Origin: a virus
Length of the DNA: 42,794 nucleotides
Virus record (IMG/VR): IMGVR_UViG_3300031976_000878
Location: 1 to 42,794 of that record
Strand: one strand, 5' to 3'
The notes beneath the pieces are model-generated. The model was not told where the DNA came from. It saw only the letters and a list, made by a program, of their open reading frames with translations, and ran no database searches. The position numbers were made by a program, and so were the translations under genes. Positions 13,045 to 21,057 of this stretch are shown here, piece by piece; within the stretch, counting starts at the first letter, position 1, and each line of letters opens with the position of its first letter.

Positions 13045-13524
13045 ATGACGTGAATATGCGGCACCATTCGAAAGCAGTCAATATGAATGTCGAAAAAAAA
13101 CGACATGAAACGACACGGCCGCAAGCCTGGCAATAGGCAAGGCCGCAAGCCGGGCGCCTGGTCGACGATTGGCAGCTCGCCGCATCTCGTCGACGCCGCT
13201 TGGCGCAATTCCATTCCGATAAATGACACCTCGTCGACGGTCGGATACCGCCGGCATTCTCCAAAACCTCCAAAAATCGGAATGATTTTGCCGAAATAGG
13301 GGGCGGGTCGAAAGTCGTCGGCCTTGGATGCTGTCACCGGCCGCAGGCTCATTCGCGCAATTTTTTCCTGGGAGGTAAAATCCTGGCTGGTGCGCGTCGT
13401 GTTGGCCGAAAAAGGCAGCACCATCACGCATCGCGTAAAAACGACGGTCATGGCGAAACCGGTTGCAATGTCGGATAAAAGCGATTACGCATTTGCCATC
13501 GAAAAGCGACATGGAGCAATGTCG
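13045..13524. promoter_or_regulatory. Central control region with ATGTCG/CGACAT palindromes
   Basis: About 480 bases between the first leftward gene and the RNA methyltransferase. Perfect palindromes are ATGTCG-A8-CGACAT (13087-13106) and CGACAT-GGAGCA-ATGTCG (13507-13524); a partial one, ATGTCG-N8-CGATTA, is at 13468-13487. The last overlaps a TTGCAA...TACGCA pair with 17-nt spacing that could be a rightward promoter. GGCCGCAAGCC occurs twice (near 13117 and 13141). Weak ORFs in both directions exist (rightward 13087-13299 with two GRKPG motifs; leftward from 13254 behind a GGAGG) but none is convincing. Confidence 0.45.
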
Positions 13525-14001
13525 ATGCGTGGTTACGCTGCAATCGGGCTGGTTTCGCCAAAGCATGCGGTGAACGTCGGTCAGGTGATCCGGGCGGCTG
13601 GGTGCTATGGCGCGGCGATGATCGCACTGGAGGGGCGCCGCGTCGATGTGCGGGCATGTACCGACACGATGAAGATGTACCGGCATATCCCGGTCATCCG
13701 CGGCGACGATCTGCACGAGATGATCCCGTTTGACTGCGTTCCGGTCGCCGTGGATCTCGTTGATGGTGCGGAGAGCCTGACGAGCTTCCAGCATCCACGA
13801 TCGGCATTCTACGTGTTCGGCCCCGAAGACAGCACGCTCGGCAAGCGGCATCTCGACTGGTGCGCCAAGCGCGTGATGATCCCGATGCGGGGCTGCTCCA
13901 ACCTCGCCGCGACCGTCAACGTCGTCCTCTACGATCGGATGGCGAAGCACGATCGTCAGACGCGCGGCATCTCGAATACCTCCCTGGTGGAGGCTGCGTG
14001 A
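13525..14001 (+). CDS. SPOUT-family RNA 2'-O-methyltransferase (TrmH/SpoU-like)
   Basis: 158 aa from the ATG at 13525, chosen because GGAG lies 8 nt upstream; an upstream in-frame extension from 13324 would cross the control region. The protein follows the TrmH-like pattern: MRGYAAIGL at the start, NVGQVIRAAGCYGAAMI (motif 1), then FVFGPEDS-like YVFGPEDSTLG (motif 2) and the knot segment VMIPMRGCSNLAATVNVVLYDR (motif 3). It would use AdoMet to methylate a ribose of tRNA or rRNA. It ends in a TGATG overlap with the next gene. Unusual cargo for a temperate siphophage. Confidence 0.85.
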   Translation: MRGYAAIGLVSPKHAVNVGQVIRAAGCYGAAMIALEGRRVDVRACTDTMKMYRHIPVIRGDDLHEMIPFDCVPVAVDLVDGAESLTSFQHPRSAFYVFGPEDSTLGKRHLDWCAKRVMIPMRGCSNLAATVNVVLYDRMAKHDRQTRGISNTSLVEAA

Positions 14002-14282
14002 TGGCTCGCATGTCTTTCACCGACGCGCTGGGCCTCGTCGACGATGACCTGCCCGACGGCGCCTACTTCGCTATGGCCTACGACATGGCCGGGCTCGAGT
14101 ACGGCAACGGCTTCGGCGATCTCTCGGTCAACAATATGCCGCTCACCGGGCGAGGGTCAGGGAAGAAGCATCGCCCCCACGTCTGCGAATATTGCCGCAA
14201 GCCGTTCCGGACCGACCGAGCACTCGGCGACCACCGGCGCGACGTGCATGCGAAGCGGATGGCGCGTGAGGGGCGGACGTGA
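14001..14282 (+). CDS. C2H2-type zinc-finger protein, 93 aa
   Basis: TGATG overlap with the preceding gene; GGTGGAGG upstream. The C-terminal half has CEYCRKPFRTDRALGDHRRDVH, matching C-x2-C-x12-H-x4-H of a C2H2 finger, followed by a basic tail. The N-terminal half (DALGLVDDDLPDGAYFAMAYDMAGL) is acidic. It probably binds DNA or RNA; C2H2 fingers are uncommon in phages but occur in Rhizobiales (Ros/MucR are related in idea, not in sequence here). Confidence 0.7.
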   Translation: MARMSFTDALGLVDDDLPDGAYFAMAYDMAGLEYGNGFGDLSVNNMPLTGRGSGKKHRPHVCEYCRKPFRTDRALGDHRRDVHAKRMAREGRT

Positions 14283-14506
14283 TGTCGCGGTCACCCTGGC
14301 GGGACTACCCGTCGAAGATGGCGGCGAAGGTCGCGCAGCAGAACGCGATCATCCTCGCAGCCTTCCGCCGCGGCTTCGACACGGCTGAGCTTAGCCGGAT
14401 TCTGCGCCGGCCCGAGCCCGACATCGTGAAATCCATCGACCGCGCTCGCGAGGCTGAGCGGGCGCACAGTCAAGCGAAGGAGCCAGCATGCCGACCTTCC
14501 GCGTGA
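14282..14506 (+). CDS. Hypothetical HTH-like protein, 74 aa
   Basis: Starts at the ATG in a TGATG overlap (a GTG at 14279 is an alternative). After SPWRDYPSKMAAKVAQQNAII, the segment RRGFDTAELSRILRRPEPDI looks like a helix-turn-helix, so a small DNA-binding protein is plausible. No further evidence. Confidence 0.55.
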   Translation: MSRSPWRDYPSKMAAKVAQQNAIILAAFRRGFDTAELSRILRRPEPDIVKSIDRAREAERAHSQAKEPACRPSA

Positions 14507-14661
14507 AGTTCGAATACGCCGACCGGCCGGGCGACCAGTCCGCCGACGTCGAGGCTGATACGCCCGATGAGGCGAAGGCCTTCGTCCAGAAGGTCCGCGG
14601 CGGCTGCCGGCTGATCTGGCACCGCGTGAAGGTGCTGCGCGGCGAGACCGCCAGCAATTGA
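14488..14661 (+). CDS. Hypothetical protein, 57 aa
   Basis: AAGGAGCCAGC precedes the ATG, and the gene overlaps the end of its neighbour. The protein starts with MPTFRVKFEYAD, has DVEADTPDEAKAFVQKVRGG in the middle and ends with LIWHRVKVLRGE, a beta-alpha-beta-like mini-domain common in phage small proteins. Role unknown. Confidence 0.55.
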   Translation: MPTFRVKFEYADRPGDQSADVEADTPDEAKAFVQKVRGGCRLIWHRVKVLRGETASN

Positions 14662-14683
14662 AAATCCAGCAACGGAGAGACCT

Positions 14684-15073
14684 ATGACCAACAGCTCGAA
14701 ATCCGCCACCGACCTCGACCGCGCCATCGCCGCTCGGATCCGCGCCCGGCGCCAGGCGTCCGGCATCACCCAGGAAAAGCTGGCCGATGCGCTCGGCATC
14801 ACCTTCCAGCAGGTGCAGAAATACGAGAAGGGCATGAACCGCGTCTCGGCCGGGCGTCTGATCGAGATCGCCGGGGCCCTCGGCTGCACACTGCACGATC
14901 TGACGGGCGAGGCCGACTTCGAGACGCCCTTCATGACCACTCCCGTCGCCCGGGTGGCCGGCGCCATCATGGCCTATCCGGAGCATCAGCGCGGCGCGGT
15001 CGTTGCTGCCGTGCGCGGGATGCTGGCGGCGATTTCCGCCGATGATCGCCCGCGCCTCGTTGCCGCCGAATAG
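14684..15073 (+). CDS. XRE-family transcriptional regulator, 129 aa
   Basis: GGAGAGACCT precedes the ATG. Residues about 11-66 (DRAIAARIRARRQASGITQEKLADALGITFQQVQKYEKG, split here as motif text) form a canonical XRE/Cro-CI helix-turn-helix with TQEKLADALGI and FQQVQKYEKGMNRVS. The C-terminal part (about 85-120) is a short dimerisation-like helix rather than a LexA-type protease domain, so it is not a self-cleaving CI repressor. It could act on the control region upstream. It also resembles chromosomal alphaproteobacterial XRE regulators. Confidence 0.8.
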   Translation: MTNSSKSATDLDRAIAARIRARRQASGITQEKLADALGITFQQVQKYEKGMNRVSAGRLIEIAGALGCTLHDLTGEADFETPFMTTPVARVAGAIMAYPEHQRGAVVAAVRGMLAAISADDRPRLVAAE

Positions 15074-15115
15074 CAACATCCACAGCCGGCACGGGCCGGC
15101 GGAATGGAGAGAGCA

Positions 15116-15352
15116 ATGGCACACACAATGACCGCGAATGCATTCAACAGCACACCATTCAGCAGCTGTTGCGGAGTCGCTTCGATGGACGATCGCGGGC
15201 GCCCGGCGTCGTCCTGTGCAAGGTGCGGCAAGGCCATGCTCTACCATCATGATGGCCTGTCTGCGCGCCGTCGTGAGGTTGGCCAAGGCAACTGCCTGAT
15301 GTGCGGACAGCCAAGGGGGAACCCGGCGATTTCTGGAAACTGCAACTGCTGA
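15116..15352 (+). CDS. Small zinc-ribbon-like protein, 78 aa
   Basis: The ATG at 15116 has GGAGAGAGCA in front; an ATG at 15104 is a weaker alternative. Two Cys pairs, CARCGKAML and CLMCGQPRG, about 30 residues apart, would form a zinc ribbon. A first CC pair (SSCCGVAS) and a C-terminal CNC add further Cys. Probably a small nucleic-acid or protein-binding module. Confidence 0.6.
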   Translation: MAHTMTANAFNSTPFSSCCGVASMDDRGRPASSCARCGKAMLYHHDGLSARRREVGQGNCLMCGQPRGNPAISGNCNC

Positions 15353-15365
15353 CGCGCTCTTCCTT

Positions 15366-15391
15366 CTCCTGCCCTCACCCGGGGGCGGGAG
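15366..15391. repeat. Mini-palindrome upstream of the 399-aa gene
   Basis: CTCCTGCCC (15366-15374) pairs with GGGCGGGAG (15383-15391), nine pairs with one G-T. It resembles four similar palindromes inside the following gene and may be a short mobile element or an attenuator. Confidence 0.45.
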
Positions 15392-15421
15392 CGGCAAGAT
15401 CGAGGCAACTGAGGAATGGAC

Positions 15422-16621
15422 ATGACCACACGAATGGAAGCAATGGAAGCGGCGATCAAGAAACTAGGCTTTGGCCGTGGCCTGGTCTCTGAGGACATCG
15501 GCTGGCGCGGCACCTACCCAAAGCCCAGCACAGACGATCACTACAGATGCGAGTTCTGTGCTGAAGAGCATCTGGACGCGACGCAGATCGCGCATAAGGA
15601 TGGCTGTCCTGTTCTGCTGTGCCGCGCCGCCCTGTCCCTCCCCAGAGAAGGGGAAGCGGTGGCGGCAAGCGAGGACTGCGAAAGGTGCTGTGGCAACGGC
15701 GAGATCGTGACAGATTGGGAGAGGTATCTCCACGCTCACGATGGCGATGTCGGAGACGAAGCAACGGAGGACTGCCCGGACTGTGGCGGAACCGGGAAAG
15801 TCGATCACCCCGCCCCCTCGGCAGAGGGAACGCTGAGAGAAGAGGCCGGGAGCGGGCGACCTATCGCGAAGCGATTGAGCGAGATTGAGCGGCAGGCTGC
15901 TATCTGGGGCGAGATCTCGGAAGGCGACGATCCGCTTCCCGCCGTGCTGAAAGTCGTTGCCGAACTCATCAGCATGGCTCGCGCGCTGAACGGCGGCGTC
16001 GAAAGTCTGAAGCGCGAGCGCGCTCTCGCCTCCCCGCTGCCGGCGGATGGGTGGGAGGTTGGGGATGCCCGCCTTCTTCAGTGGGACATCAACCGTGATC
16101 TGGCCTCCTACCCTTCAGGGCCGCTGGCAGTTGGGAAGGCGGAACACGCGTTCATTGGCTGGGAAGGCGGATTTCGCGGCAAGCTTCTTCTTAGCGAGGC
16201 TGAGGCTGACTTCTTCAAGTCTCGGCTCCGCAGCGCGATCGTCTCCTCTCCACGCCCCCAGAGCGGGGGAGCCGAGACGGTGACGTTCCGCTATCGTAAC
16301 TGGCGCGGCGAGAGCGCCGACGCGCTTATGCAGTTCCTCGATCAGCCGGCCAACAGCGAGCGACAGTCATCTGACGAAGCTTTCAAGCTTGTCATGGTGC
16401 GCGCCGACAAGGCCGAGGCTGCCCGCGACGAAGCCCTCGCACGGCTGGAGAGGGCGGAGGCGGCGCTGGTGATCGAGCGCCGGAAGGTTCGCTTGTTGCG
16501 CGACGCGCTGCCATCATGCGGGTGTGATGGCGCCTATGACGACGGATGCTTCAAATGCACCCCGGAACGGCTCGACGACGCCGCCATCGCCAGCAAGAAA
16601 GGCTCCGACCATGTCCGGTGA
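15422..16621 (+). CDS. Hypothetical protein with DnaJ-like zinc-finger repeats and in-frame mini-palindromes, 399 aa
   Basis: GAGGA lies 6 nt before the ATG. An N-terminal Cys/His segment (YRCEFCAEEHLDATQIAH) is followed by CERCCGNGEIV and CPDCGGTGKVD, the CxxCxGxG pattern of DnaJ zinc fingers. The remainder holds coiled-coil-like helices (for example KAEAARDEALARLERAEAAL) and a Cys-rich C-terminus (SCGCDGAYDDGCFKCTPERL). Segments SLPREGEA, HPAPSAEG, SPLPADGW and SPRPQSGG match short palindromic DNA inserted in frame (15639-15654, 15815-15828, 16029-16058, 16241-16278). Function not identified. Confidence 0.6.
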   Translation: MTTRMEAMEAAIKKLGFGRGLVSEDIGWRGTYPKPSTDDHYRCEFCAEEHLDATQIAHKDGCPVLLCRAALSLPREGEAVAASEDCERCCGNGEIVTDWERYLHAHDGDVGDEATEDCPDCGGTGKVDHPAPSAEGTLREEAGSGRPIAKRLSEIERQAAIWGEISEGDDPLPAVLKVVAELISMARALNGGVESLKRERALASPLPADGWEVGDARLLQWDINRDLASYPSGPLAVGKAEHAFIGWEGGFRGKLLLSEAEADFFKSRLRSAIVSSPRPQSGGAETVTFRYRNWRGESADALMQFLDQPANSERQSSDEAFKLVMVRADKAEAARDEALARLERAEAALVIERRKVRLLRDALPSCGCDGAYDDGCFKCTPERLDDAAIASKKGSDHVR

Positions 16622-16940
16622 AATCCCCGAAGACGTCATGGCGCTGGCCGTGCGCATCGTCTCGCATTGCCAGAACACGCCTCCAAGAGAAGCGATCGAT
16701 ATCGTTGGCCGCATCCTTCTCGCCGATCGCGCCTCAGACTCCCGCCTCCAGGCGGCACGGGCTGAGGCGTACGAGGAGGCGGCGAAGATCGCTGAGGCTG
16801 AGGCGGCAAAATTCGATGACCTCGGGAGGAAACATCCAGAGGACAGCGGCTCTCGGGATCGTTGCTTCGCCAGGGCGCGGAGTGCGATCGCTATCGCAGC
16901 TGCAATCCGCAAGGCGAAGCAAAGGGGCGGGAATGTCTGA
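16611..16940 (+). CDS. Hypothetical protein, 109 aa
   Basis: AAAGGCTCCGACC precedes the ATG at 16611 and the gene overlaps the end of the previous one. Helix-rich: DVMALAVRIVSHCQNTP, then EAYEEAAKIAEAEAAKFDDL and RDRCFARARSAIAIAAAIR. This long-helix, Ala-rich style is common in rhizobial phage proteins of unknown role. No domain recognised. Confidence 0.55.
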   Translation: MSGEIPEDVMALAVRIVSHCQNTPPREAIDIVGRILLADRASDSRLQAARAEAYEEAAKIAEAEAAKFDDLGRKHPEDSGSRDRCFARARSAIAIAAAIRKAKQRGGNV

Positions 16941-17178
16941 ACGCGAGCGATCCTCCCTCGCAGTTCAGGCAGCCGAGGTGAAGCTGATCCTGATCGAGCG
17001 GCGCGATCAGCTTGAAGGGTTGTCGGCCCGGAAGCGCGATCGGCCGCCGCAGGAGGTGCTGGACAACAAGGCGTATCGCCTGCTGATCCTCGAGGACATC
17101 TGCGAGACGGTGCAGCGTACCGCCGACGCCCGCGCCAAGCTGATGCAGAAAAAATCAACACCGGCTGTTGACCCGTAA
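16933..17178 (+). CDS. Hypothetical helical protein, 81 aa
   Basis: AGGGGCGGGA precedes the ATG; the start overlaps the previous gene. The protein is helical with many Arg, Lys and Glu (AAEVKLILIERRDQLEGL, DNKAYRLLILEDICETVQRT). It is the last gene before the terminator at 17228-17256 and thus ends this transcription unit. Confidence 0.55.
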   Translation: MSERERSSLAVQAAEVKLILIERRDQLEGLSARKRDRPPQEVLDNKAYRLLILEDICETVQRTADARAKLMQKKSTPAVDP

Positions 17179-17227
17179 GGAAAAGTGAGTCAAACAGCTG
17201 CCTATGTCGCGTAAATGCGTCACGAAG

Positions 17228-17256
17228 AACCCGCCACCGGCGGGTTTTGTCGTTTT
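17228..17256 (+). terminator. Intrinsic terminator
   Basis: AACCCGCC (17228-17235) pairs perfectly with GGCGGGTT (17239-17246) around a 3-nt loop and is followed by TTTTGTCGTTTT. It separates the small-gene operon from the packaging and structural operon. Confidence 0.85.
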
Positions 17257-17267
17257 GGAGCGATGCC

Positions 17268-17579
17268 GTGCCGAAGATCCCAATGATCAAGGCGCGCATC
17301 CCGACCCTCACCAGCCGGGTGCCGCGGCAGGAAAAGCAGGCCGACAGCTTCTACACCTCGCCGGAGTGGCGCGCGCTGATCGCAGCGATCAAGGAGCAGC
17401 GCGGCAACCAGTGCGCCGATGTCGGGCCGCACTCGGGCCGCATCCTGGGCGACCACATCGTGGAAATCAAAGACGGCGGCGCGCTGCTCGACCCCGCGAA
17501 TATCATGCTCCGGTGCGCGGGCTGTCACAACCGAAAGACCGGCCGCGAGCGTGCGAAGCGCGCCGCCGCCAAATGGTGA
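17268..17579 (+). CDS. HNH endonuclease (terminase-associated)
   Basis: 103 aa from the GTG at 17268 with GGAG 7 nt upstream. The HNH core is GDHIVEIKDGG (first H with D), then PANIMLRCAGC (N) and CHNRKTGRERAKR (second H). The CxxC of the canonical zinc-binding pair is reduced at the front (CADVG) while CAGC is kept. An HNH protein directly before the terminase genes is a hallmark of HK97-like packaging modules, where it assists cleavage of the genome concatemer. Confidence 0.85.
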   Translation: MPKIPMIKARIPTLTSRVPRQEKQADSFYTSPEWRALIAAIKEQRGNQCADVGPHSGRILGDHIVEIKDGGALLDPANIMLRCAGCHNRKTGRERAKRAAAKW

Positions 17580-17582
17580 ACC

Positions 17583-18032
17583 ATGCCGACAAAGCCGAAG
17601 AGCAAGGCCACGCGGTCACGCGGCGGGCGCCCGCCGTATAGCCCGACCATCGAATCCCGCCAGATGGTGGAGGAGATGAAGTTCTGCGGTGAGAGCGAGA
17701 ACACGATCGCCAGGGCCCTGCGGATCGACGTCGACACGATGCGCAAGCATTTCGCCGACGAACTCGCCTATGGCCACGCCAGCCGGCGCAGGGAGATCGT
17801 CAGTCTGCTCTTCAAGTCGGCGCGGGACGGCAATGTCTCGGCGCAGAAGAAGCTCGAGGAGATGGGGCGCGTCGCAGGCGCAGCGGCAGAGATTGACCGC
17901 CGAGGTCAGGCCCCGACTCCGCCGGCACCGCCGAAGCTTGGCAAGAAGGAGCAGCAGCTCGTCGACGCGAAGGAGGTGACGGGCAAGTTCGCACCGCCGG
18001 CGCCGCCGAAACTCATCGTGAACAACGGCTGA
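17583..18032 (+). CDS. Terminase small subunit (putative)
   Basis: 149 aa, four bases after the nuclease gene. The N-terminus carries a basic tail and an HTH: SPTIESRQMVEEMKFCGESE, TIARALRIDVDTMRKHFADEL. A helix follows (about 75-95), and the C-terminal third is Pro-rich (PPAPPKLGKK, PPAPPKLIVNNG). Position just before the large terminase and size agree with a small terminase that recognises packaging DNA; sequence support is limited to the HTH. Confidence 0.7.
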   Translation: MPTKPKSKATRSRGGRPPYSPTIESRQMVEEMKFCGESENTIARALRIDVDTMRKHFADELAYGHASRRREIVSLLFKSARDGNVSAQKKLEEMGRVAGAAAEIDRRGQAPTPPAPPKLGKKEQQLVDAKEVTGKFAPPAPPKLIVNNG

Positions 18033-18033
18033 C

Positions 18034-19761
18034 ATGGAGTGGTCGACCGCCTGCGTTGACTGGCGTGAGAGGATCGTCGCCAAGCAGTCGCTGATCGCCT
18101 TCGACCCGCTGTTCCCGTCGGAATCTGAGGCTGCGCTCGCGGTCTTCAAGTCGCTCAATGTCGTGGACCTTCCACAGGTCTACGATCAAAAGACGGGCGA
18201 ATACCGGTATCAGACCTTCGGCGACGTCGCGGAAGAGTTCGTCTTCGATTTCGTCCGAGCGGTGTTCGGCGCCTATGACGCGGAGAACGCCTCCAGGCTG
18301 ATCGAAGAGTTCTTCCTGCTGGTGAGCAAGAAGAACGGCAAGTCGGTCGTCGTCGCCGGGATCATGCTGACGGCGCTCATCCGCAACTGGCGGCACTCGG
18401 CGGAACTGCTGATCCTGGCCCCGACGAAAGAGGTCGCGGACAACTCCTTCAAGCCTGCCTCCGACATGGTGCGGTCCGACCCAGAGTTGACGGACCTCCT
18501 CCATATTCAGGACAATCTGAAGCAGATCACGCACCGGCTGACGCGGGCCGTTCTCAAGGTCGTCTCGGCAGATTCTTCGACGTCGGCCGGCAAGAAAGCC
18601 GGGTTCGTCATGGTGGACGAGCTTTGGCTGTTCGGGAAGAAGGCCAACGCCGCGGCGATGCTGCAGGAGGCGACCGGCGGCCTAATCTCCAAGCCGGAGG
18701 GCTTCATCATCTACGTGTCGACGCAGAGCGACACGCCGCCGGCTGGAGTCTTCAAGGAGAAGCTCGACTACGCTCGCGATGTCCGCGACGGGAAGATCAA
18801 GGATCCACGGTTCCTGCCGGTGATCTACGAATTCCCGGAGGCGATGATCAAGTCGAAGGCCTATCTGAAGCCTGAGAACTTCTACATCACGAACCCCAAC
18901 CTGGGCCGCTCGGTTCGGCAAAGCTGGCTAGAGCGTAAACTCGCAGCGGTCCTCCAAGGGACGGACGAAGAAAACGACACGATTCAGACCTTCCTCGCGA
19001 AGCATCTGAACATCGAGATCGGCATGAACCTGCGGGCCAATCGCTGGCCCGGGGCGGATTTCTGGGCGCGCCAGGCGAAGCCAGAGATCACGATCGAATG
19101 GCTCATGCGGAAGTGCGACGTGATCGTGCCGGGCCTCGACGGCGGCGGTCTCGACGACCTCTTCGGGCTGTGCCTGCTCGGCCGCCACGCTGTCTCGAGG
19201 CACTGGTTCGCCTGGTGCCACGCATGGTGCCATCGCGGCGTTCTGGAAAGGCGCAAGCAGATCGCTCCGAAGCTGCTCGACTTCCGCACGGCCGGCGATC
19301 TGACGATCGTTGACGACGAGCTAGAGGACGTGTCGGCCATCGTCGAGATCATCGGCGCGGTGAAGGACGAAGGGCTGCTCGGGCCGGTCGCGGTCGACCC
19401 AGCCGGCATCGGCGAGCTGGTCGACGCCTTGGCCGAGATCGGCGTCACCGCCGAGGAGGGTCTGCTGATCGGCGCGCCGCAGGGCTACGCGCTGATGAAC
19501 GCGATCAAGACGGCCGAGCGCAAGCTCGCGAACCGGACGCTCTGGCACAGCGGCGCCGGCATGATGTCCTGGTGCGTCAGCAACCTGAAGATCGAGCCGA
19601 CAGCTACGGCGATTCGCGCGTCGAAGCAGACCGCCGGCGACGCGAAGATTGATCCCGTCATAGGGCTATTCAACGCGGTCACCGTGATGAGCAGAAACCC
19701 GGAAGCGAGTGGATCGATGAATCTGGACGAGTTCCTCTCGAACCCGATCATGGTGGTGTGA
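18034..19761 (+). CDS. Terminase large subunit
   Basis: 575 aa. The ATPase has a KKNGKS Walker A (99-104) and GFVMVDELWLF Walker B (about 190-200). The nuclease part has GLDGGGLDDLFGL (about residue 367) and, near the end, DPVIGLFNAV, giving the RNase H-like acidic residues. It drives DNA packaging at the portal and cuts the concatemer. Length and motif order match the Terminase_1 (HK97-like) family. The stop overlaps the portal start. Confidence 0.93.
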   Translation: MEWSTACVDWRERIVAKQSLIAFDPLFPSESEAALAVFKSLNVVDLPQVYDQKTGEYRYQTFGDVAEEFVFDFVRAVFGAYDAENASRLIEEFFLLVSKKNGKSVVVAGIMLTALIRNWRHSAELLILAPTKEVADNSFKPASDMVRSDPELTDLLHIQDNLKQITHRLTRAVLKVVSADSSTSAGKKAGFVMVDELWLFGKKANAAAMLQEATGGLISKPEGFIIYVSTQSDTPPAGVFKEKLDYARDVRDGKIKDPRFLPVIYEFPEAMIKSKAYLKPENFYITNPNLGRSVRQSWLERKLAAVLQGTDEENDTIQTFLAKHLNIEIGMNLRANRWPGADFWARQAKPEITIEWLMRKCDVIVPGLDGGGLDDLFGLCLLGRHAVSRHWFAWCHAWCHRGVLERRKQIAPKLLDFRTAGDLTIVDDELEDVSAIVEIIGAVKDEGLLGPVAVDPAGIGELVDALAEIGVTAEEGLLIGAPQGYALMNAIKTAERKLANRTLWHSGAGMMSWCVSNLKIEPTATAIRASKQTAGDAKIDPVIGLFNAVTVMSRNPEASGSMNLDEFLSNPIMVV

Positions 19762-21053
19762 TGGGCATCGCGAGCTGGCTCGGCAGGACTATCCGCCTGA
19801 CCGACGGGGACTTCTGGAAGGGGTTCTTCGGCCTCGGCACCCATTCAGGGGAGACCGTGACGACGGAAAAGGCGCTGCAGCTCGACGCCGCCTGGGCCTG
19901 CATCAAGCTCAATTCGGAGACCGTCGGCACACTCCCTTGCGTGGTCTACGAGCAGGACGGATCCACTGTCGCCGTCGACAATCCGCTCTACGAACTGCTG
20001 CATGACGCTCCGAACGCGGACGATACCGCGGTCGAGTTTTGGGAGGGTGTGGTGCTCTCCCTTATGCTCTGGGGCAACTATGTCGCGGAGATCGTCCGGA
20101 GCGGCGGGCGCATCGTTGCCATCATGCCGATCAAGGCAGAATGCGTCACCATCGAGCGAGCGGAAGACGGCTCCCGCCGATATGTCATCAACGAGGAAGG
20201 CAAAACTCGAAATCTTGCCGAGGAGAACGTGTTCCACGTCAGAGGCCTTCGGAAGCCTGGTCATGATCTCGGCATGTCTCCGATCGCCTACGCCCGCCAG
20301 ACGCTCGGCAACGCGATGGCTGCCGAGAAGACCGCCGGGAAGATGTTCTCCAACGGGATGCAGACAGCCGGTGTCTTGACGTCCGGAACCGTTCTGAAGC
20401 CTGAGCAGCGGAAGCAGATCAGCTCGATGATGCTCGAGTACGCTGGTTCCGATAAGGCCGGCAAGATCATGATCCTGGAGGCGGGGTTCGACTACAAGCA
20501 ACTCTCGCTTACACCCGAAGACGCGCAGATGCTGGCGACCCGGCAGTTCGGGATCGAGCAGATTTGCCGCTGGTTCGGCGTCCCACCCATCATGATCGGC
20601 CATGCATCTCAGGGGCAGACGATGTGGGGCAGCGGCGTCGAGCAGCTGATTCTGCAGTTTTCCAAGACGGGCCTGCGGCCGATCCTGAAACGGATCGAGG
20701 GCGCAATTCGTCGCGATCTTCTGACGATCGAACAGCGCAAGACGCTTAAGGTCGAATTCAACATGGAAGGGCTCCTGCGCGGCGACAGTGCTGCGCGGGC
20801 CGCCTTCTACTCGACCATGGTGCAGAACGGCATCATGACCCGCAACGAGGCGCGCAAGCTCGAGAATCGCCCCCCCATGGACGGCGCCGACATGCTGACC
20901 GCGCAAACGAACCTCGCTCCCCTGGACAAACTCGGATCCACCATCGGCGGCGCCCAAGTCCAAGTGGGAGCGGCCATGGCTGCTTTGATCGAAGGTTCGG
21001 TCGAGCAAGCGGTCGCAAAGGCGCTGGCGAAGCAGCCTGCGGAGAAGAGGTGA
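19761..21053 (+). CDS. Portal protein, HK97-like
   Basis: 430 aa from the ATG overlapping the terminase stop. Typical HK97 portal features: LDAAWACIKLNSETVGTLPC near the N-terminus, SPIAYARQTLG in the middle, then RWFGVPPIMIG and the helical C-terminal EGAIRRDLLTIEQ with the MEGLLRGDSAARAAFYSTM segment before the end. It forms the dodecameric DNA entry channel of the capsid and binds the terminase. Directly followed by the head protease. Confidence 0.92.
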   Translation: MGIASWLGRTIRLTDGDFWKGFFGLGTHSGETVTTEKALQLDAAWACIKLNSETVGTLPCVVYEQDGSTVAVDNPLYELLHDAPNADDTAVEFWEGVVLSLMLWGNYVAEIVRSGGRIVAIMPIKAECVTIERAEDGSRRYVINEEGKTRNLAEENVFHVRGLRKPGHDLGMSPIAYARQTLGNAMAAEKTAGKMFSNGMQTAGVLTSGTVLKPEQRKQISSMMLEYAGSDKAGKIMILEAGFDYKQLSLTPEDAQMLATRQFGIEQICRWFGVPPIMIGHASQGQTMWGSGVEQLILQFSKTGLRPILKRIEGAIRRDLLTIEQRKTLKVEFNMEGLLRGDSAARAAFYSTMVQNGIMTRNEARKLENRPPMDGADMLTAQTNLAPLDKLGSTIGGAQVQVGAAMAALIEGSVEQAVAKALAKQPAEKR

Positions 21054-21057
21054 TCCG

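Noticed and set aside
13087-13299. Rightward 70-codon ORF in the control region
   Set aside because: Its ATG lies inside a perfect palindrome, there is no ribosome binding site, and a leftward ORF competes; kept only as a note because of two GRKPG motifs.
13324-13524. N-terminal extension of the RNA methyltransferase
   Set aside because: Family members start at the MRGY-like residue and the best ribosome binding site is before ATG 13525.
14684-15073. XRE protein as the self-cleaving CI repressor
   Set aside because: No LexA-like peptidase domain or catalytic Ser/Lys; only a short C-terminal helix follows the HTH.
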